Under the pieces are notes generated by a model. It was not told where the DNA came from, did not search any database, and saw only the letters and a program-made list of their open reading frames with translations. Of a DNA stretch of 64,000 nt, positions 24,127 to 36,100 are shown one piece after another (positions within the stretch are counted from its first letter, which is position 1; each line of letters starts with the position of its first letter). The stretch covers positions 58,961,535-59,025,534 of the forward strand of contig CM063111.1 of NCBI GenBank assembly GCA_031841125.1, given 5' to 3'. Source of the DNA: Acanthococcus lagerstroemiae (taxonomy: Eukaryota; Arthropoda; Insecta; Hemiptera; Eriococcidae). The position numbers were made by a program, and so were the translations under genes.

Positions 24127-25906
24127 GCGCAGCCAGGATTTTTGCAAGGGGGAGGGGCAAGCAAAATTTGTTAAATATGCCTTTTTTATCGAGTTGCCCT
24201 AAAAATTTACTGCAGCAAAAAAAAAAAAAAGAAAAGAAGAAGGTAGCGTAGTTAGGATTTTTCCGAGGGGAAAGGGTGCAAAAATTCAAAAGGGTTGAGA
24301 GGTTTTTTAAATAGCAAATAAAAAATGCAAAACTAATTGTATTGATGAACAAAAAACAAAACTTTCATAAAAATAAAACACGATAAATAGGTAGGTATAT
24401 TCTGAAAATTAATACTCAAATAAATGTTATTGAAACTAAACTTGAAATTCATATAACTAACCCCAATCACCCAGTTTCATCCTTCTTGGCGTCATTGTAG
24501 CGAAATGATGAATTACTGAATTCATATCTGTAGCTAAATTTATTATTGTCAATTTTCTAAACCAACAACCCAGAAAGGCCCTTCTCCGATATACTATGTG
24601 GTCAAGTGCCATGTCATCCACCGGTGGGTGACACTCCAAGCTTATAAACTGGGGTACATTTGTGATATCTCGGGAAGGAAGTATAAGAGGCTTTTCCCTC
24701 TAAGGCAGTAGTCTACCTGCCTGCCTGATGTTCTTATCAACTTTGTAGGCAGTATAACATTGGCTCTTATAGAGAAAACACAAAAAACGCTATTTTTTCA
24801 ACAAAAAAAAAAATCGAGGTTTACAGGAAATGAAGAGGAACAAAGTTGAAGTCTTTGTAATTTCCTTTCAGCTGACACCTATATTTCATATCTCCTAGTT
24901 GAATTTTTTTTTTCTCTCCCATAACGCTGTGTGTTAAACTTTATCAACTTTGTATAGGCAAATTACGGCAAACGATCGGCAACCGCCTTAGAGGGAAAAG
25001 CCTTAATGATGGTAAAAATCGTTCTTATTCACCAATAGAGTGCGTTTCTGCATTATAACATCGTCACCCAGCGGGTAACAGCCGAATTTTTCATCACCAA
25101 CATAAAATAATGCTTCAACTTTCGAATAAAAAAAAATTTGTTCTTAGTTATTGGAATGTACTTTCTGCTGTGGTTGAACACTGGAAATATTCGTAGTCCC
25201 ATGTTTATTATTCTCAGACTTCGTCTGATTAAAAAGAAAATTATTTAATCTTGTAATTTCGCGGAAGATTTCAAGAAGGGTAATTCTCGTCGCTTCATTG
25301 ACCTGTTATTTTTTCAACTACGTTGTTTTTCAACATTTTAAAATGGCCGAACCCACGGGAGTCTTAGGGAACAGGGATACTATCTCCCATCTAAAAGGGT
25401 TGGACGTCCATTTGGGACCTCATATACCAAGTTTCAGCCATCTCCTTTACTGCAATCCCTGCTACAGCTATTTTACAAAACCCTTAGTGTCACCCACCCT
25501 GGGTGACATGTCACTGTTTTGAACGCCACGCTAAAGAATAGCTCGACCCTTAATGTGTTAAAATCAACTCAAATTTCGTCCCTTTGATTAATGAAATCTC
25601 AAAATGGGGTCCAAATCGAGGCTGGATACAAGAACCTAAAATCAGGGATGGGCAAAATCCGGGAACTCCAACATTTAAATCCAAAATTCTGGTTAAAAAA
25701 AAAAGGATTTGAATTCAAAGTCTCAAATACTTTTTAGAAAAGAATTTCAAATCCAAAACCCTAAATCCTCTCAATTTTCAGAAAAATTGGGATTTTAAAT
25801 CCAATAATTTGAATTTTGACTTCTAAATTTCAGTAACTCAGCAGTAAGTACCCACACAATCTTCAATCTACCATTGGCTGAGGACGTTCGCATACAACTT
25901 CTGTTA
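24127..25906. other. Repeat debris without genes
   Basis: 24127-24300 holds two diverged copies of GTAGCGCAGCCAGGATTTTT followed by G-rich sequence. 24688-24710 and 24985-25003 are inverted copies of GGCTTTTCCCTCTAAGGC. Two palindromes of the CACCCACC/GGTGGGTG type lie at 24613 and 25489. 25640-25830 is a low-complexity array of AAATCCAAAATCC-like words. No gene. Confidence 0.4.
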
Positions 25907-25914
25907 TCTGTAGC

Positions 25915-26089
25915 CAGGGCTGCTTAGCTAAGCCGAAGCTTTTACTCGCTATCCGATCGATTTTGGCCCAAAATTAGCTAGCCATTCGCTAGCTAATGAG
26001 ATCACGTTAGTTGTTAGCCGAAGCCAATCGTTCAAAAACGTTAGCTCTGAGCTAAGTTTTTAGCCCTTTCGATTGGTTAAGCAGCCCTG
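25915..26089. mobile_element. 175-bp hAT MITE with perfect duplication
   Basis: Starts CAGGGCTGCTTAGC and ends GGTTAAGCAGCCCTG, an inverted repeat of about 14 bp. It is flanked by the perfect 8-bp repeat TCTGTAGC at 25907-25914 and 26090-26097. Interior words TTAGCTAGC, GCTAGCTAAT and AGCTAAG are palindromic. It is non-coding. Confidence 0.9.
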
Positions 26090-26097
26090 TCTGTAGC

Positions 26098-28735
26098 TCA
26101 GCGCTAAAATGCTAATTAGACGCTTTTAAGCAGAAACCAAGCAAGCGCCATTTGTTGACGAAATGAGATATTAGTATCGTTGGAAAGAGCATACAAAGTA
26201 GAATTTTTTTAAATTGGGCCCCCGGTACAACAATCTGTATCCACGTTGAAAAAAGCGAAACAGTAAACGCTATGTCTGTGAACCGGCATTATTCATTGGC
26301 TTTTAATGTTATGTTTTTCAAAAAAAAAAACAGATTTTGTCGCTTGGGCGATTTTTGCTTAACTGCGTCCAATTGAAATCAATGAAACATAGGAATGTTT
26401 AGGACTTTGCGTTCAGCGTTCCAACTTCTTATACTTACTAAAGGTGACTAAATGAGCTTCCTTTGCGTTTGCAAAATACTACAACAAAAAGGATGTAAAA
26501 CTATCACTATGTAAGATTTGATTTTCAAGATATCAATACGTTAATGGTAAATTGTTAAAATTGATGAAATGAGCATTTTTAGGATGTTTGCCACAGCGCA
26601 GGGCTGCAAGCACCCTACTTTTGGATTTGGATTTTAATTATTTTTGGAATTATCGAAATGCAAATCCTTTGCTAATAATCAGGAGTTGAATCCGAAATCC
26701 GAAATCCTTTTTGAAAAAGGATTTGAAGTCCAAAATCAGGATTTTTGGAAATTTGGATTTAAAATCACTGAGTATTTTAAATCCTGCCTCAAATCAGCGA
26801 TAGAAAAGCTTTATTTGATGTTTTGTTCGATACTTTTCCATTAGATTCCAAAATGGGGGGTACCGTCCGCATCCTCCGTTTAGAGAGAGACAGATATTTT
26901 CAGCCAAAAAGAAATAGGACCTGGCCCCTTGACTATCCTCCTCAGTTTCATATCGCACCAACTACGAATTCGCGATCTAAAAAAGAGGGAGGACTAATCA
27001 GACTACACACCAGCCAAAAAACCGTAAAAACGAAAGTAGCTCATTCGAAAATTATTTTCACGCTAAATTCAATACCGTTCGTTGTTTTTCTTAATTAGCC
27101 CTCCTTTTCTCGTGAATTCATTCTGAATATAGCCCCTTATTTCCCTATTTTGTGTGAAGTATTAAGGAATGTGGCTACACTGCATGCACTACAAACTGTA
27201 AATTCACCAACTGTTAGGCGTGTGAACGTGTAAGGTAGCCTAATATGGACGACATTTTGTTTTGAGATTCCAGAACCTCCCCTAAACCCCCATTGGACCC
27301 GTAAATGTAAGAATGATTAGCTAATTGAGCATTTTCAGTATCATACTTGAATTCAGCGTTTTAAGAAAACATTAAGAATCGTCTATTTTCCTTTATGTTT
27401 GTGGTTTCCAAAAAATCCCCGTTGTGTAATGTTATTTGTCAAGTATTGCATACATGTATGATGTCTTGCCTAAACTGTCTTTTGTAGGCACTACAAAGGC
27501 GAAAATAGAACTTGTGACTTGTGTATTTTATGTACAATGTCTCACCTAACCTGCCTTTTGTAGGCACTGCAAAGGATGAAAATAATATGCCGTCATCACT
27601 AATTATACATATAGGTTCACTAGCTGCTGCAAAGGTCGTTGTATGCACAATCTAACTTATCGATTCAGAAATTCAAATGTGTTCTCGGTTTATTCAGTTT
27701 ACCGGTCTGGAATACATCTGCAGTTTCCGCTGCTTGAAACAAATTCACGAGGGTAAATTCCACCCCCTCCGGAGGAGCATTGAAAATGCTAAATATTCTG
27801 AGGCGTGCTCGTTGCCCTCTACAAAGACAAAACACGTCCACTTTCTCCTATCTGCTAGTTGAAGGGTGAAAGAGATGCCACACAGTAATGTTGATTACTC
27901 AACATTACGACACACTGCGAATAAATTTCGCAGTTACAGGTTAGCTACACCCGGAACCCCGGAATGCCGAGCCTGTAAAGTCAATGTCAATATTTGTAAA
28001 AGTTGGTCTCCTTCGAGCACTGGCATATAACGCGAGGAGGGGTTCTGCTCCTCGGTTCTCGATGACGCGATAAAATGGCGTGAATATCAATATATAAAAT
28101 ACCGAGCCGAGAGTGGATTTGCGTTTACGCTGACGAAATTGCATCGAAAACATCTACACGCCGTACAGTCCTATTTGAATATTCAAACAAATGATTAATG
28201 GGCCTAACCTTTGGCATTTTGATCCGCTGTGCTTAATTGGAAGGCAACCGAGCGAAGGGCTGAGTGCGCATTATACGGAAACCGACAGCGGGTTTCAAAA
28301 TCGTAAATTGGGGGTGCAGGTGAAACCGTGTGAAAACAATTCTACCTGATGACTGGGTGTATGAATGGAAACTGGAAGAGAAAGTCAAATTGTCAGATGC
28401 GAACACATCTTGGTCATGGTTTGCCAATGTTATAGGAACAGTATCGATCCGTGAACGTTTAATTCCAGCGACATGCAATTATCAGTTATAAACCAACGAG
28501 TGATGAATAAATTAGTGCAAAAGTCGTTAGTGATTTGAAGATTGAGATCGAATCTTCATTTCAAATCACAAATTACAAACTGTAAATGATTTTGTGAAAT
28601 CGTCGAAATTTGGGCTCCCTCTTCATCCAGAACTGACAGTTAATGTGGAAACCATCTTAAAATGCTGTCGATGTTTTCAATGGCTTTGGACGTATTCATG
28701 GCAATGTATTGTCAAGTCAAACCTTAGGATCTCTG
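26098..28735. other. Gene-free stretch
   Basis: 26600-26790 repeats AAATCCxAAATC words seen at 25640-25830. 27459-27590 is an approximate tandem duplication around CTTTTGTAGGCACTACAAAGG versus CTTTTGTAGGCACTGCAAAGG. 27930-28500 is unique and CpG-containing. No coding exon identified. Confidence 0.3.
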
Positions 28736-28739
28736 AAGA

Positions 28740-30440
28740 GAGTCATTATTTTACGGGTTTGAGCCGCCGTGCACCACGGAAGTCCCACCCGTCTTATAAT
28801 TTCCCCCTTCCCGCTCATTTCTGGTCTTCCTCTCCTCCTTGTGCGATCGCGGGGAATCCAACCCGTAGTCTTCTTATCACACTGGTCTTCTCTCATTCTT
28901 GCTAAGTGACCCGATTACTTCATTTTCAATTTCTTAATAAAGTATATCACCTCTCTGCATTTAGTCATCTCTCTCATAACTTTTATCCTAATCGTATCTT
29001 TCCTTTTGATATCCAGAATACTCTTCTCCATACTTCTCTGCGTGGTCACCAGCCTTCTGGTCAGGTCCTCAGTGATCGACCACGGACCCCATATGTTAGG
29101 ATTGGTAGGGTGCAGGACTCAAGTATCTTTACCTTTGGTGGTATTTGCAGATTCCCCTAGATCCAGTATCTCTTCCAAGCTTGCCTTATCCGAGCCTTGA
29201 TTTCTTTTCATTTTCCCGAATGCCATAATCTGGCCAAGGTATGGATACCCCTCCACCGATTCCAATTCCTTATCCCCTCAATTCTGTCCCCGGTGGCGTT
29301 GCTCATAACCGTTGTCTTGCTTATATTTACTCTAAGCCCCGCCTTCTCACTTTTTGCGACCAGCTCGTCGAACTTTTCCTGGACTTTCCCCTTGTCTCCA
29401 CTTATTAACACTATGTCTTCGTTTGCCCAATCCAATTTCCTGAAGATTTGTTCCAAAACCGCATCGAATAAATTTGGAGACATCAGGGGTTCACTCTGCG
29501 TAACAATGGGGTCCGGATTTATCTGTTCTTACATAAGCTTCCGTGTCCTGGTAGAAGATCTCCAATATTCTCGCAATTTTGTTGTCAACTCCGTGCTTCC
29601 TTAGGGCATCCCATAAATATGCATGGTCGACGGTATCGAAAGCCTTACAAAAGTCAACGAATACCAAACAGATTTCAATTTGGTAGGCGCCCGCTTTTTC
29701 AATGAGTTGATTATTTAGTGTATGGATGTAGTCCACCGTAGCAAAGCCTTTCCTAAACCCTGCTTGCTCAACGGGTTGGACGCCGTCCAGCTGGGGATAT
29801 GCCCTATTTTCCAGGATCTTCATAAACACTTTATTTATGCTGGAGGAGAGGCTGATCGGCCGATAATTTAACTGATTTTGCCCCCTTGTTTGTGAATTAG
29901 GATTATCTCCCCCTCTCTCCACTGACTTGGTACTGCCTCCTCTTCAATCACTCGGTTGAATAAAAACGTGGTTCGGCCACTACCTCAGCGAATTCTTTCA
30001 GTGTCTGGTTCTCAATACCAGCAGGTCCTGAAGCTTTTCCTATTTTCAATATTTTCAAAATATCCTCTACCTCGTGTACCAGTATTCCCGGAAATGGCTC
30101 ATTATTTGGTGGTGGATTGTTTGAGCTAGCTCTGTTCCCTCCGGCCTTGCGCGTGTGCTCTCCTCCTCTGGTCCCAGTTCTATCCGTCTATATAGCTCTC
30201 CATAGAATCGAATGGCTTCCTGAATCAACTCAGACCAGTTAGTCACTCTCACGCTATTTTTGTCAAGTACCCCCACTGCCACTTTCTTTCCACAATACAG
30301 TTCCTTCTTTAATTTTTTAGTTGATAATGAACTCTCAACTATCTCCTGAACTATTCCTGATTCCTTCCTTAATTGTTTCATGAAGCTCCGAACATTCGAT
30401 TTTCTGAAATGGAGTTGGGTCGTGTGTTACGCCACTCTGA
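28740..30440 (-). pseudogene. RTE-like LINE, decayed reverse transcriptase
   Basis: Minus-strand blocks in order: the pre-RT linker with ELYCGKKVAVGVLDKNSVRV and IRFYGELYRR (30381-30067); the RT palm with NYRPISLSSSINKVFMKILE, EQAGFRKG, FVDFCKAFDTVDHAYLWDAL (29922-29491); a segment ANEDIVLISGDKGKVQEKFD with the usual YADD-like core missing or altered, then KAGLRVNISKTTVM (29483-29208). A frameshifted 3' region follows with AQRSMEK-like TTQRSMEKSILDIKRKDTIR and SGHLARM. The last two are the standard RTE/CR1-type C-terminal words. Frameshifts between blocks show it is inactive. Plus-strand ORFs here are antisense shadows. Confidence 0.85.
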
Positions 30441-31169
30441 GCTCTTAGCTTTTCCTTATATGAACTTTGGTTGTTTCAGATAGTTTGTCGTCAGTGCTCT
30501 CTTCCGTTTTCTGTTTCCAAAAAGTATTGAGCGTGATCCGAACACTCACTATGGGTGGACGTCACTGTACATTTGCTCATAGGAGAGTAATGATAAAATC
30601 GAATGAAGTAATTCACAGCTTCCTATCTTCGTTAGTTTTTTTACAAATTGCATTTAAAAATTACGTCAATAGTTTAAAATCATCCGTTTACATGGCGTTA
30701 TGTGAAACGGGCCTACAAGAATGACAGAGAACAAGAATTCGAAACGCGGTTGTACACACTATGTACAACTGTGTGCACCACTACCACCATCCCATCTTTA
30801 CACTCGTTTATCTCAAAACCTGTTTTTGCACAAGAGGCACATTTCATGATTCCAGGTCAAATATGTTCTCATGTCATCGTTTTTTGTTTTTTTTTGTTTA
30901 CAAAATCTCAAATTGTTGCGTAGTGTAATTGAGGCGGGTAATAGGTAAAAGGATGTATACTAGTAAAATACTGTAATTCTTCCCCCTCCCCCTCTCCCCA
31001 CGTCTACTCTAATTAGGATTGGATTTCCAAGAGATAGAAAGCAAAGAATAAAATTTAAAAAAAAAAAACAAAAAAAAACAGGTCAACTATCAGAAGTTTG
31101 AACGGTGCTCCTCCCTCTCATGATCCCCTTCCGGCGCCTCTGCTGGAAAGTGCGTTAAGAAATTGTTAA

Positions 31170-31620
31170 AGCGTTTTGAAGGGGTTAACAGGGCTTAGTG
31201 ATGAGTCTTCGAAAGTCTCGAAGAGTTTTGAAGAGTCCCGAACATATTCAGAAAGCCCTAACGGATTTCAGGCAAGCTAGGAGCCTTGAGAGGTCTCGAA
31301 TAAATCTAGTGGAGTCGTAAAAATTTTTAGACAAGTCTGGAATATTATCTTAAGCTGGTCCGCTTGGAGGTTTAAATCAGTCTTAAAGAAGTACATACCT
31401 TAAACTAGTCTTTGAAAGTATTAAATTAGTTTTAAAAAATCTCAAACAAGTCTGGATGAGCAGTGAAAAGTGAAATCAAATCATAGAAGAGTTTTGAAGT
31501 ATTCTCAACATGTTTTTAAGAATCTTGTAGAGTATTAAAAGAGTTTGAAAAAGTCTTAGTGAGTCTGAAGGAGTCTTAAAGAGATCTACATGAGTGGTGA
31601 ACTAGTCTCAGTGAGTCTTC
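31170..31620 (-). repeat. Degenerate GAGTCTTGAA array
   Basis: Imperfect words such as GAAAGTCTCGAAGAGTTTTG, AGTCTTAGTGAGTCTGAAGG and GAGTCTTAAAGAG recur at roughly 10-20 nt spacing. In reverse complement these match the GACTCATTCAGA-like array at the right end of the window, so both belong to one dispersed degenerate satellite. Confidence 0.6.
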
Positions 31621-33057
31621 ATGAAAGCCTGAAAAGGCTTATAGATTTTCTCTGGTAGGCAACATGAATTTGTAGAAAAAAATTTAGAGATGCGTAAATT
31701 GAGAAAAAAGTTATTTGTTATTGCATGGTCTTGGATTTTTCTTGTAAGTTTCAGATTTTTACCGCACTTTTGACTGCATTCTATCAAGTTGCATTGCACG
31801 TTTGGCCATTTTTATTACAAGAATTTCCGGAGTCGACTTGTAAATTTTAAGAAGGCATTTGGGAGTTTTCAACAAACCTTAAAGGGCATCGAAGATTGTT
31901 GACAAGTCTTGAAAAAATTTCACAAAGTTGTACACTGGCTGATTTGCATGAAGGGCACAAAGGGGTTATACTTCGGGACACTCAGCTGGTAAGAGATGCT
32001 CGCACGAACAAGTTAAAATAAGAAAATAAAAAGAAGGAATAACGAAAAAAGTTATTTAAATTACCTTAGGATGCATTTCTTTCGGATTTGTCATCAAGGA
32101 TATATCTACTGAAAGTATTGGTTTCTTTTGAAGGGAGAGAAGAGTATTTTAATGCTTCCAACTCAAAATATCAATATGTTGTCAACTCGAAAAGTTTCGA
32201 GACTTGCATGCAAAATAAATCACGGTTTAAGCCTTTGCTACCAACTGAGGATACGATTTCGCCAACGTATGGTCTTTTGAAATCGATATGCAAAACAGAG
32301 AAAAGAAGAAAAGGATCTACGCGTTTGAATTTTTGCGCAATTACAAATTTTTAGGGTGAGAAAGCTACCTTCTCTTTTCATCACGTTTATGTTACAATTC
32401 AAAATAACAACTGTTGCCTTTTAAGATATTTTAAGATAAATATACCAATGGTGTAATGTTGACTACAGGACAGTGAGACAGAGAACTCAAGGCACTATAG
32501 GCTCTCTTTAGAATCATTATTCATTATTGACTATCCTAAAGGACCCCCCCCCCTCTAACAAGTCACAACAAAAGAATTTTTAAACAAAAATCGAGTATTT
32601 TTAACCCAGAAATCTAAAGTTCTGAAGAAAAAATACCATTTGGATACTAAAGAAAAAAGTTTTCCTCTGACCCAAGAGTTGCCACCACTACTTACTAATA
32701 CAGTCGCAACTGAGCTGTTTTTTAGTATCGCGTTCAACCCACCGGTGGGGGTTTCGTAAAAGACCTGCGGCGGGGGTTATAGAAAACGAGGATGGCTGAA
32801 ACTTGATATACTTACAAGGCGCCAGATGCATGCGCAACCCTTTTTGGCGGTAGATAGATGTCGCGCCCCCTGAGCCTCTCGGAGCTCAACCGTTCGAAAA
32901 TTAAAAAAAAAAAAAAGTGTAGTTAAAATGCTGTAGATGGGCTATAAATGAATGTGGGAAGATGAAAATGAAAATACAAAGTCCCCCAAAGATGCCCCAC
33001 CAACCTTTAGGGTACAGGTAAATGAAACGCGACGAAAATTGAACCAGTTTATAGAGT

Positions 33058-33077
33058 GTCACCCACCGGTGGGTGAC
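33058..33077. repeat. Perfect 20-bp palindrome GTCACCCACC/GGTGGGTGAC
   Basis: The motif reads identically on both strands and is extended by GAGTG on the left and GTGGCACTC on the right, giving a larger imperfect palindrome. Close relatives occur at 24613-24632 (one mismatch) and 25489-25507. The reverse complement here and the copy at 24613 both continue with ACTC and then TATAAACTGG. Confidence 0.8.
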
Positions 33078-33519
33078 GTGGCACTCTATGTGTGAAGGCA
33101 CCTAAACCACCTGGTACATAGTAAGCTGGTCCCATCAAATTAGATATATTGGAACCGTTATGTAGGTAACTTAGAACGCACCGACAGATATGGGTGCAAT
33201 TCATGTTTCTTGCTTACTGAAGCTTATCACTGAACTTCTTCTTCCACTTATGAGTTGAAGCTATGAGGGGTCGAAGTGCAAGCCAAATCTGTTTCATGTT
33301 ACACGGCTGTTCCAAGATACCCCAATTACTAGTACTCGCAATCTGTTGATATTCGACATTGTCAAAATGTGTACCGATTGTCTTCATTTAAGATTTCCAA
33401 TTCGTGAGAATAAACAGGACGGTGAACTGTACACCCAAGGTCTGACATCCCTCCCCTTTCGCTCCTATAAGAAATTCGTTGATAATATAATCCTTGTTGG
33501 TCTTCCGTAGTACCAGCTA

Positions 33520-33796
33520 CAGTGGCATAGCCGGTTTAGGGTTCGAGAGGCGTTCTGGTCTCGATCAAAGAGGGAGGGGGTGTTCCATTGGTGGAGTGTA
33601 TGGCGATGCAAGCATGCCAAATTTCCTCCCCTGGCACGGCATCCCTGGCCCCGAAAACTACCCTTTCGAGTATCGCATCAGTGACTAGAGGGGGAAGGGG
33701 TGTTAGATGGAGTGCTAAAATTAGAAAAACCATATTTGACAAAGTCGCGAAGGAAGGTGGTCCAGACTACGTGGACTCCCCTTGGCTACATCACTG
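33520..33796. mobile_element. MITE with CAGTGGCATAGCC ends
   Basis: Starts CAGTGGCATAGCCGG; the right end in reverse complement reads CAGTGATGTAGCCAAGG. The flanks ACCAGCTA (33512-33519) and ACTGGCTA (33797-33804) match at 6 of 8. The interior carries the GTATGGCGATGCAAGCATGC word and G-rich tracts. It is non-coding; family of DNA transposon not certain. Confidence 0.65.
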
Positions 33797-33905
33797 ACTG
33801 GCTACCAGCGCAATGTAATTTCTTTTGAACAATTGGCAAGCTAGAAACTAGGTACTTTTATCTAACTTCCGTATTATATCCACCCTTCCCTCCTTGAGTC
33901 TAATA

Positions 33906-34958
33906 CTGTAACACGGGGTGGTTTTGCAATCATGGAGTGATTTGGCACATGTACGTTTTCATTACTCCTATGATTGCGAGGGGAAAATGAAACGTGTGAC
34001 AATATTGACGCGTGACTCGGAATGTAGGATGTTGTATATGTAGCTATCGTGTAAAACCAATTCGTTGTAATTCCACTGTTTCCAGGCAGCATTGCTAGGT
34101 CCTTTGTGCAACGCTTCAAAAAGTATATAGAAATTACATTACAAAAATTGTTTCAATAATTATTGAAAATCGAAGGAAACTTTATTACACGCAGTATTTG
34201 ATTGCAGTCATGATACCAGTCAACTATTGTGTATTAATCAGCCTACTAGCAATTGGTGAAAAACGGTTGGGGGATAAGGAGGGGTAAGTTTGCATACAAT
34301 TGTTTATTTGCTCTTCAAGCTAATTTTAGTAATCAGCTTCGATATTCTGTTTTATTGCTAGTGAATGAAGAAGGTTAAATCAAATGTTTATGCATTTCAG
34401 AGATGCCGAGGATATATGTTCGTGTATTAGGATCTCGGTATTTCCAAGGAAAGGTCCCATTTGATTTTTTCGTATGATTTTTGGAATAAAGAAAGAGTAT
34501 AGTTCTCATGATTAACATTCGTTGTTTTTTTGCACACATCTGTTCATCGATTTGGAGTAAAACTTGATATTTTTAATAGACGACACCTTTTTCTCTGTTC
34601 ATTGATGAGCATGTGCAATGTTACCCCATCACAGTGCCACTTAGCACGCTTATTTCATAATTTTGTGAAATATTTTGTGGGTTGGGGCTGTCACAATATT
34701 TTGTGGAATGTAGACACATTTTCCCTGTTCATTCATGAACATGTGCAATATCACCCCATCACGGCACTACTCAGCACACTTATTTCATAATTCTGTGTAA
34801 AAGTTCATGGGTTGGGGCTGTTACAATATTTTGAGGAATGTATTCCGCGACATCTCGCCAGAATCAAATACAGCCCGGTTCTCTAACCCAGATTCTATGG
34901 TCTGTAAAGCGCATCAAACTTGAAAGTACAGAAAAAAGTGAGCAAAGTCGCCCCACAG
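33906..34958 (+). mobile_element. Full-length TA-flanked element (family C)
   Basis: Left end TA|CTGTAACACGGGGTGG and right end (reverse complement) TA|CTGTGGGGCGACTTTGC form gapped inverted repeats; TA on both sides suggests a Tc1/mariner-like TA duplication. The 1053-bp element has no transposase. 34590-34840 is an internal two-copy tandem repeat (period about 128 bp) with CATGTGCAAT, ACCCCATCAC and GGGTTGGGGCTGT. Partial relatives lie at 11859-12475 and 23735-24126. Confidence 0.8.
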
Positions 34959-36100
34959 TATTATAAGTATCAAAGACTGTAATACTAGAGACTCTAAATA
35001 ATATGCGCTCAAATTCACGTGCATTCCCCCGTTCTCCTCATCGGTTGAGTTCAAATTCGAGTTCTGAATGCGCTACCAACCCCACACCAGGGCTGAGTTT
35101 CCACCGCCAAATACCAGCTTGTCGTTAAGTTTTCAAAATGTAAACAGCTCGTCCTTGCTTTTCGCGCACCTCTCGTCGGCATTGTTCGTCCGAGTGAAGC
35201 CAACTGCCCTACAGCTCGCGCTACTGAAATCGAGGGAGAAATCTAAAATACTTAAGCGCTGTTCAAACAAACCTCGCGATAAGGGGACCGGGTTCGCGGA
35301 GAAGGACAGGAAAGCCAGAGAGAGAGAGAGAAACAGAGAGACGCTGTATCTACGAAATTGCTTGTCGCGTACGATATTCGAGAGACACACAAACGTACGC
35401 AGTGTGCAGAGGAGGAGGTCATGTTTATTTATCTTTCTAGCTCATTTCGTACGCAGCGAGAAACTAATTAAGGTGTTATTAATAATTCATAGAGCTACTG
35501 CTGACTCGACGTTCCAAGTCGATGCAACGGCTCTCGAACCAATGAGAAAGTATCCGGAACTTGACTCCGTTCGGGTCTCTCGACCAATCGTGCCGAAATG
35601 GGTGGGATTTACCGGCAGTTGGTGTGGTTGGCGAACCCAGAACTCTTCATTAACTTGTCCGTATCTGATATAGAGAGAGAACATCGAAACCCAACTCGAG
35701 AAGGTGTTAATTTACGAGCTCCGAAATCCGCAGAGATCGTTCGCGTACACCAACAGCGAGCAGCCATCACCCATCGGCGCCAATGTCGGGAATGCACGCG
35801 GTGACGATGACATGGTGCCCGCCAAGTTGCCGCGGAACCAGCTCTCGCGACGGCTCCCCCTGCCCCCTCACGACTTATATATCGAAGCGTGTAAATCTAC
35901 TAGTGGCTTTTACAACTTCATTTGACAATTCCGACGTGTTTATTTCAGCAAAAAGAACTCCTTTGCCCGTATACTTTTTCTCAAAAGGTTATTTTCCAAG
36001 TACTCTTTACTGGAGAGGTACCTATATCCCTTCGCTCGCACTCTCCCTCGGCGTCGTACTGCACGCTGCACCTGACTTCTGAGACTTACTTTTAACACTT
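34959..36100. other. CpG-rich unique block with a 201-codon ORF
   Basis: This is the most balanced, repeat-poor block of the left half. The plus-strand ORF 35068-35673 starts at an ATG and is the longest in the window, but its product (basic, with a run of R/E residues encoded by a GAGAGA tract) resembles no family, and several overlapping ORFs occur on both strands. A promoter with untranslated first exon is as likely as a gene. No splice-supported protein could be assembled. Confidence 0.3.

Larger units (their letters stand above)
30441..33515. other. Gene-free stretch with degenerate array and palindrome
   Basis: 31170-31620 is a degenerate array of AAGAGTCTTGAAGAGTC-like words, the reverse complement of the array at 60380-64000. 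A perfect 20-bp palindrome lies at 33058-33077. 32520-32760 and 32890-32910 hold C-rich and A-rich runs. No coding exon seen. Confidence 0.35.

Noticed and set aside
29197..29604. 135-codon plus-strand ORF
   Set aside because: Antisense shadow of the RTE-like reverse transcriptase on the minus strand.
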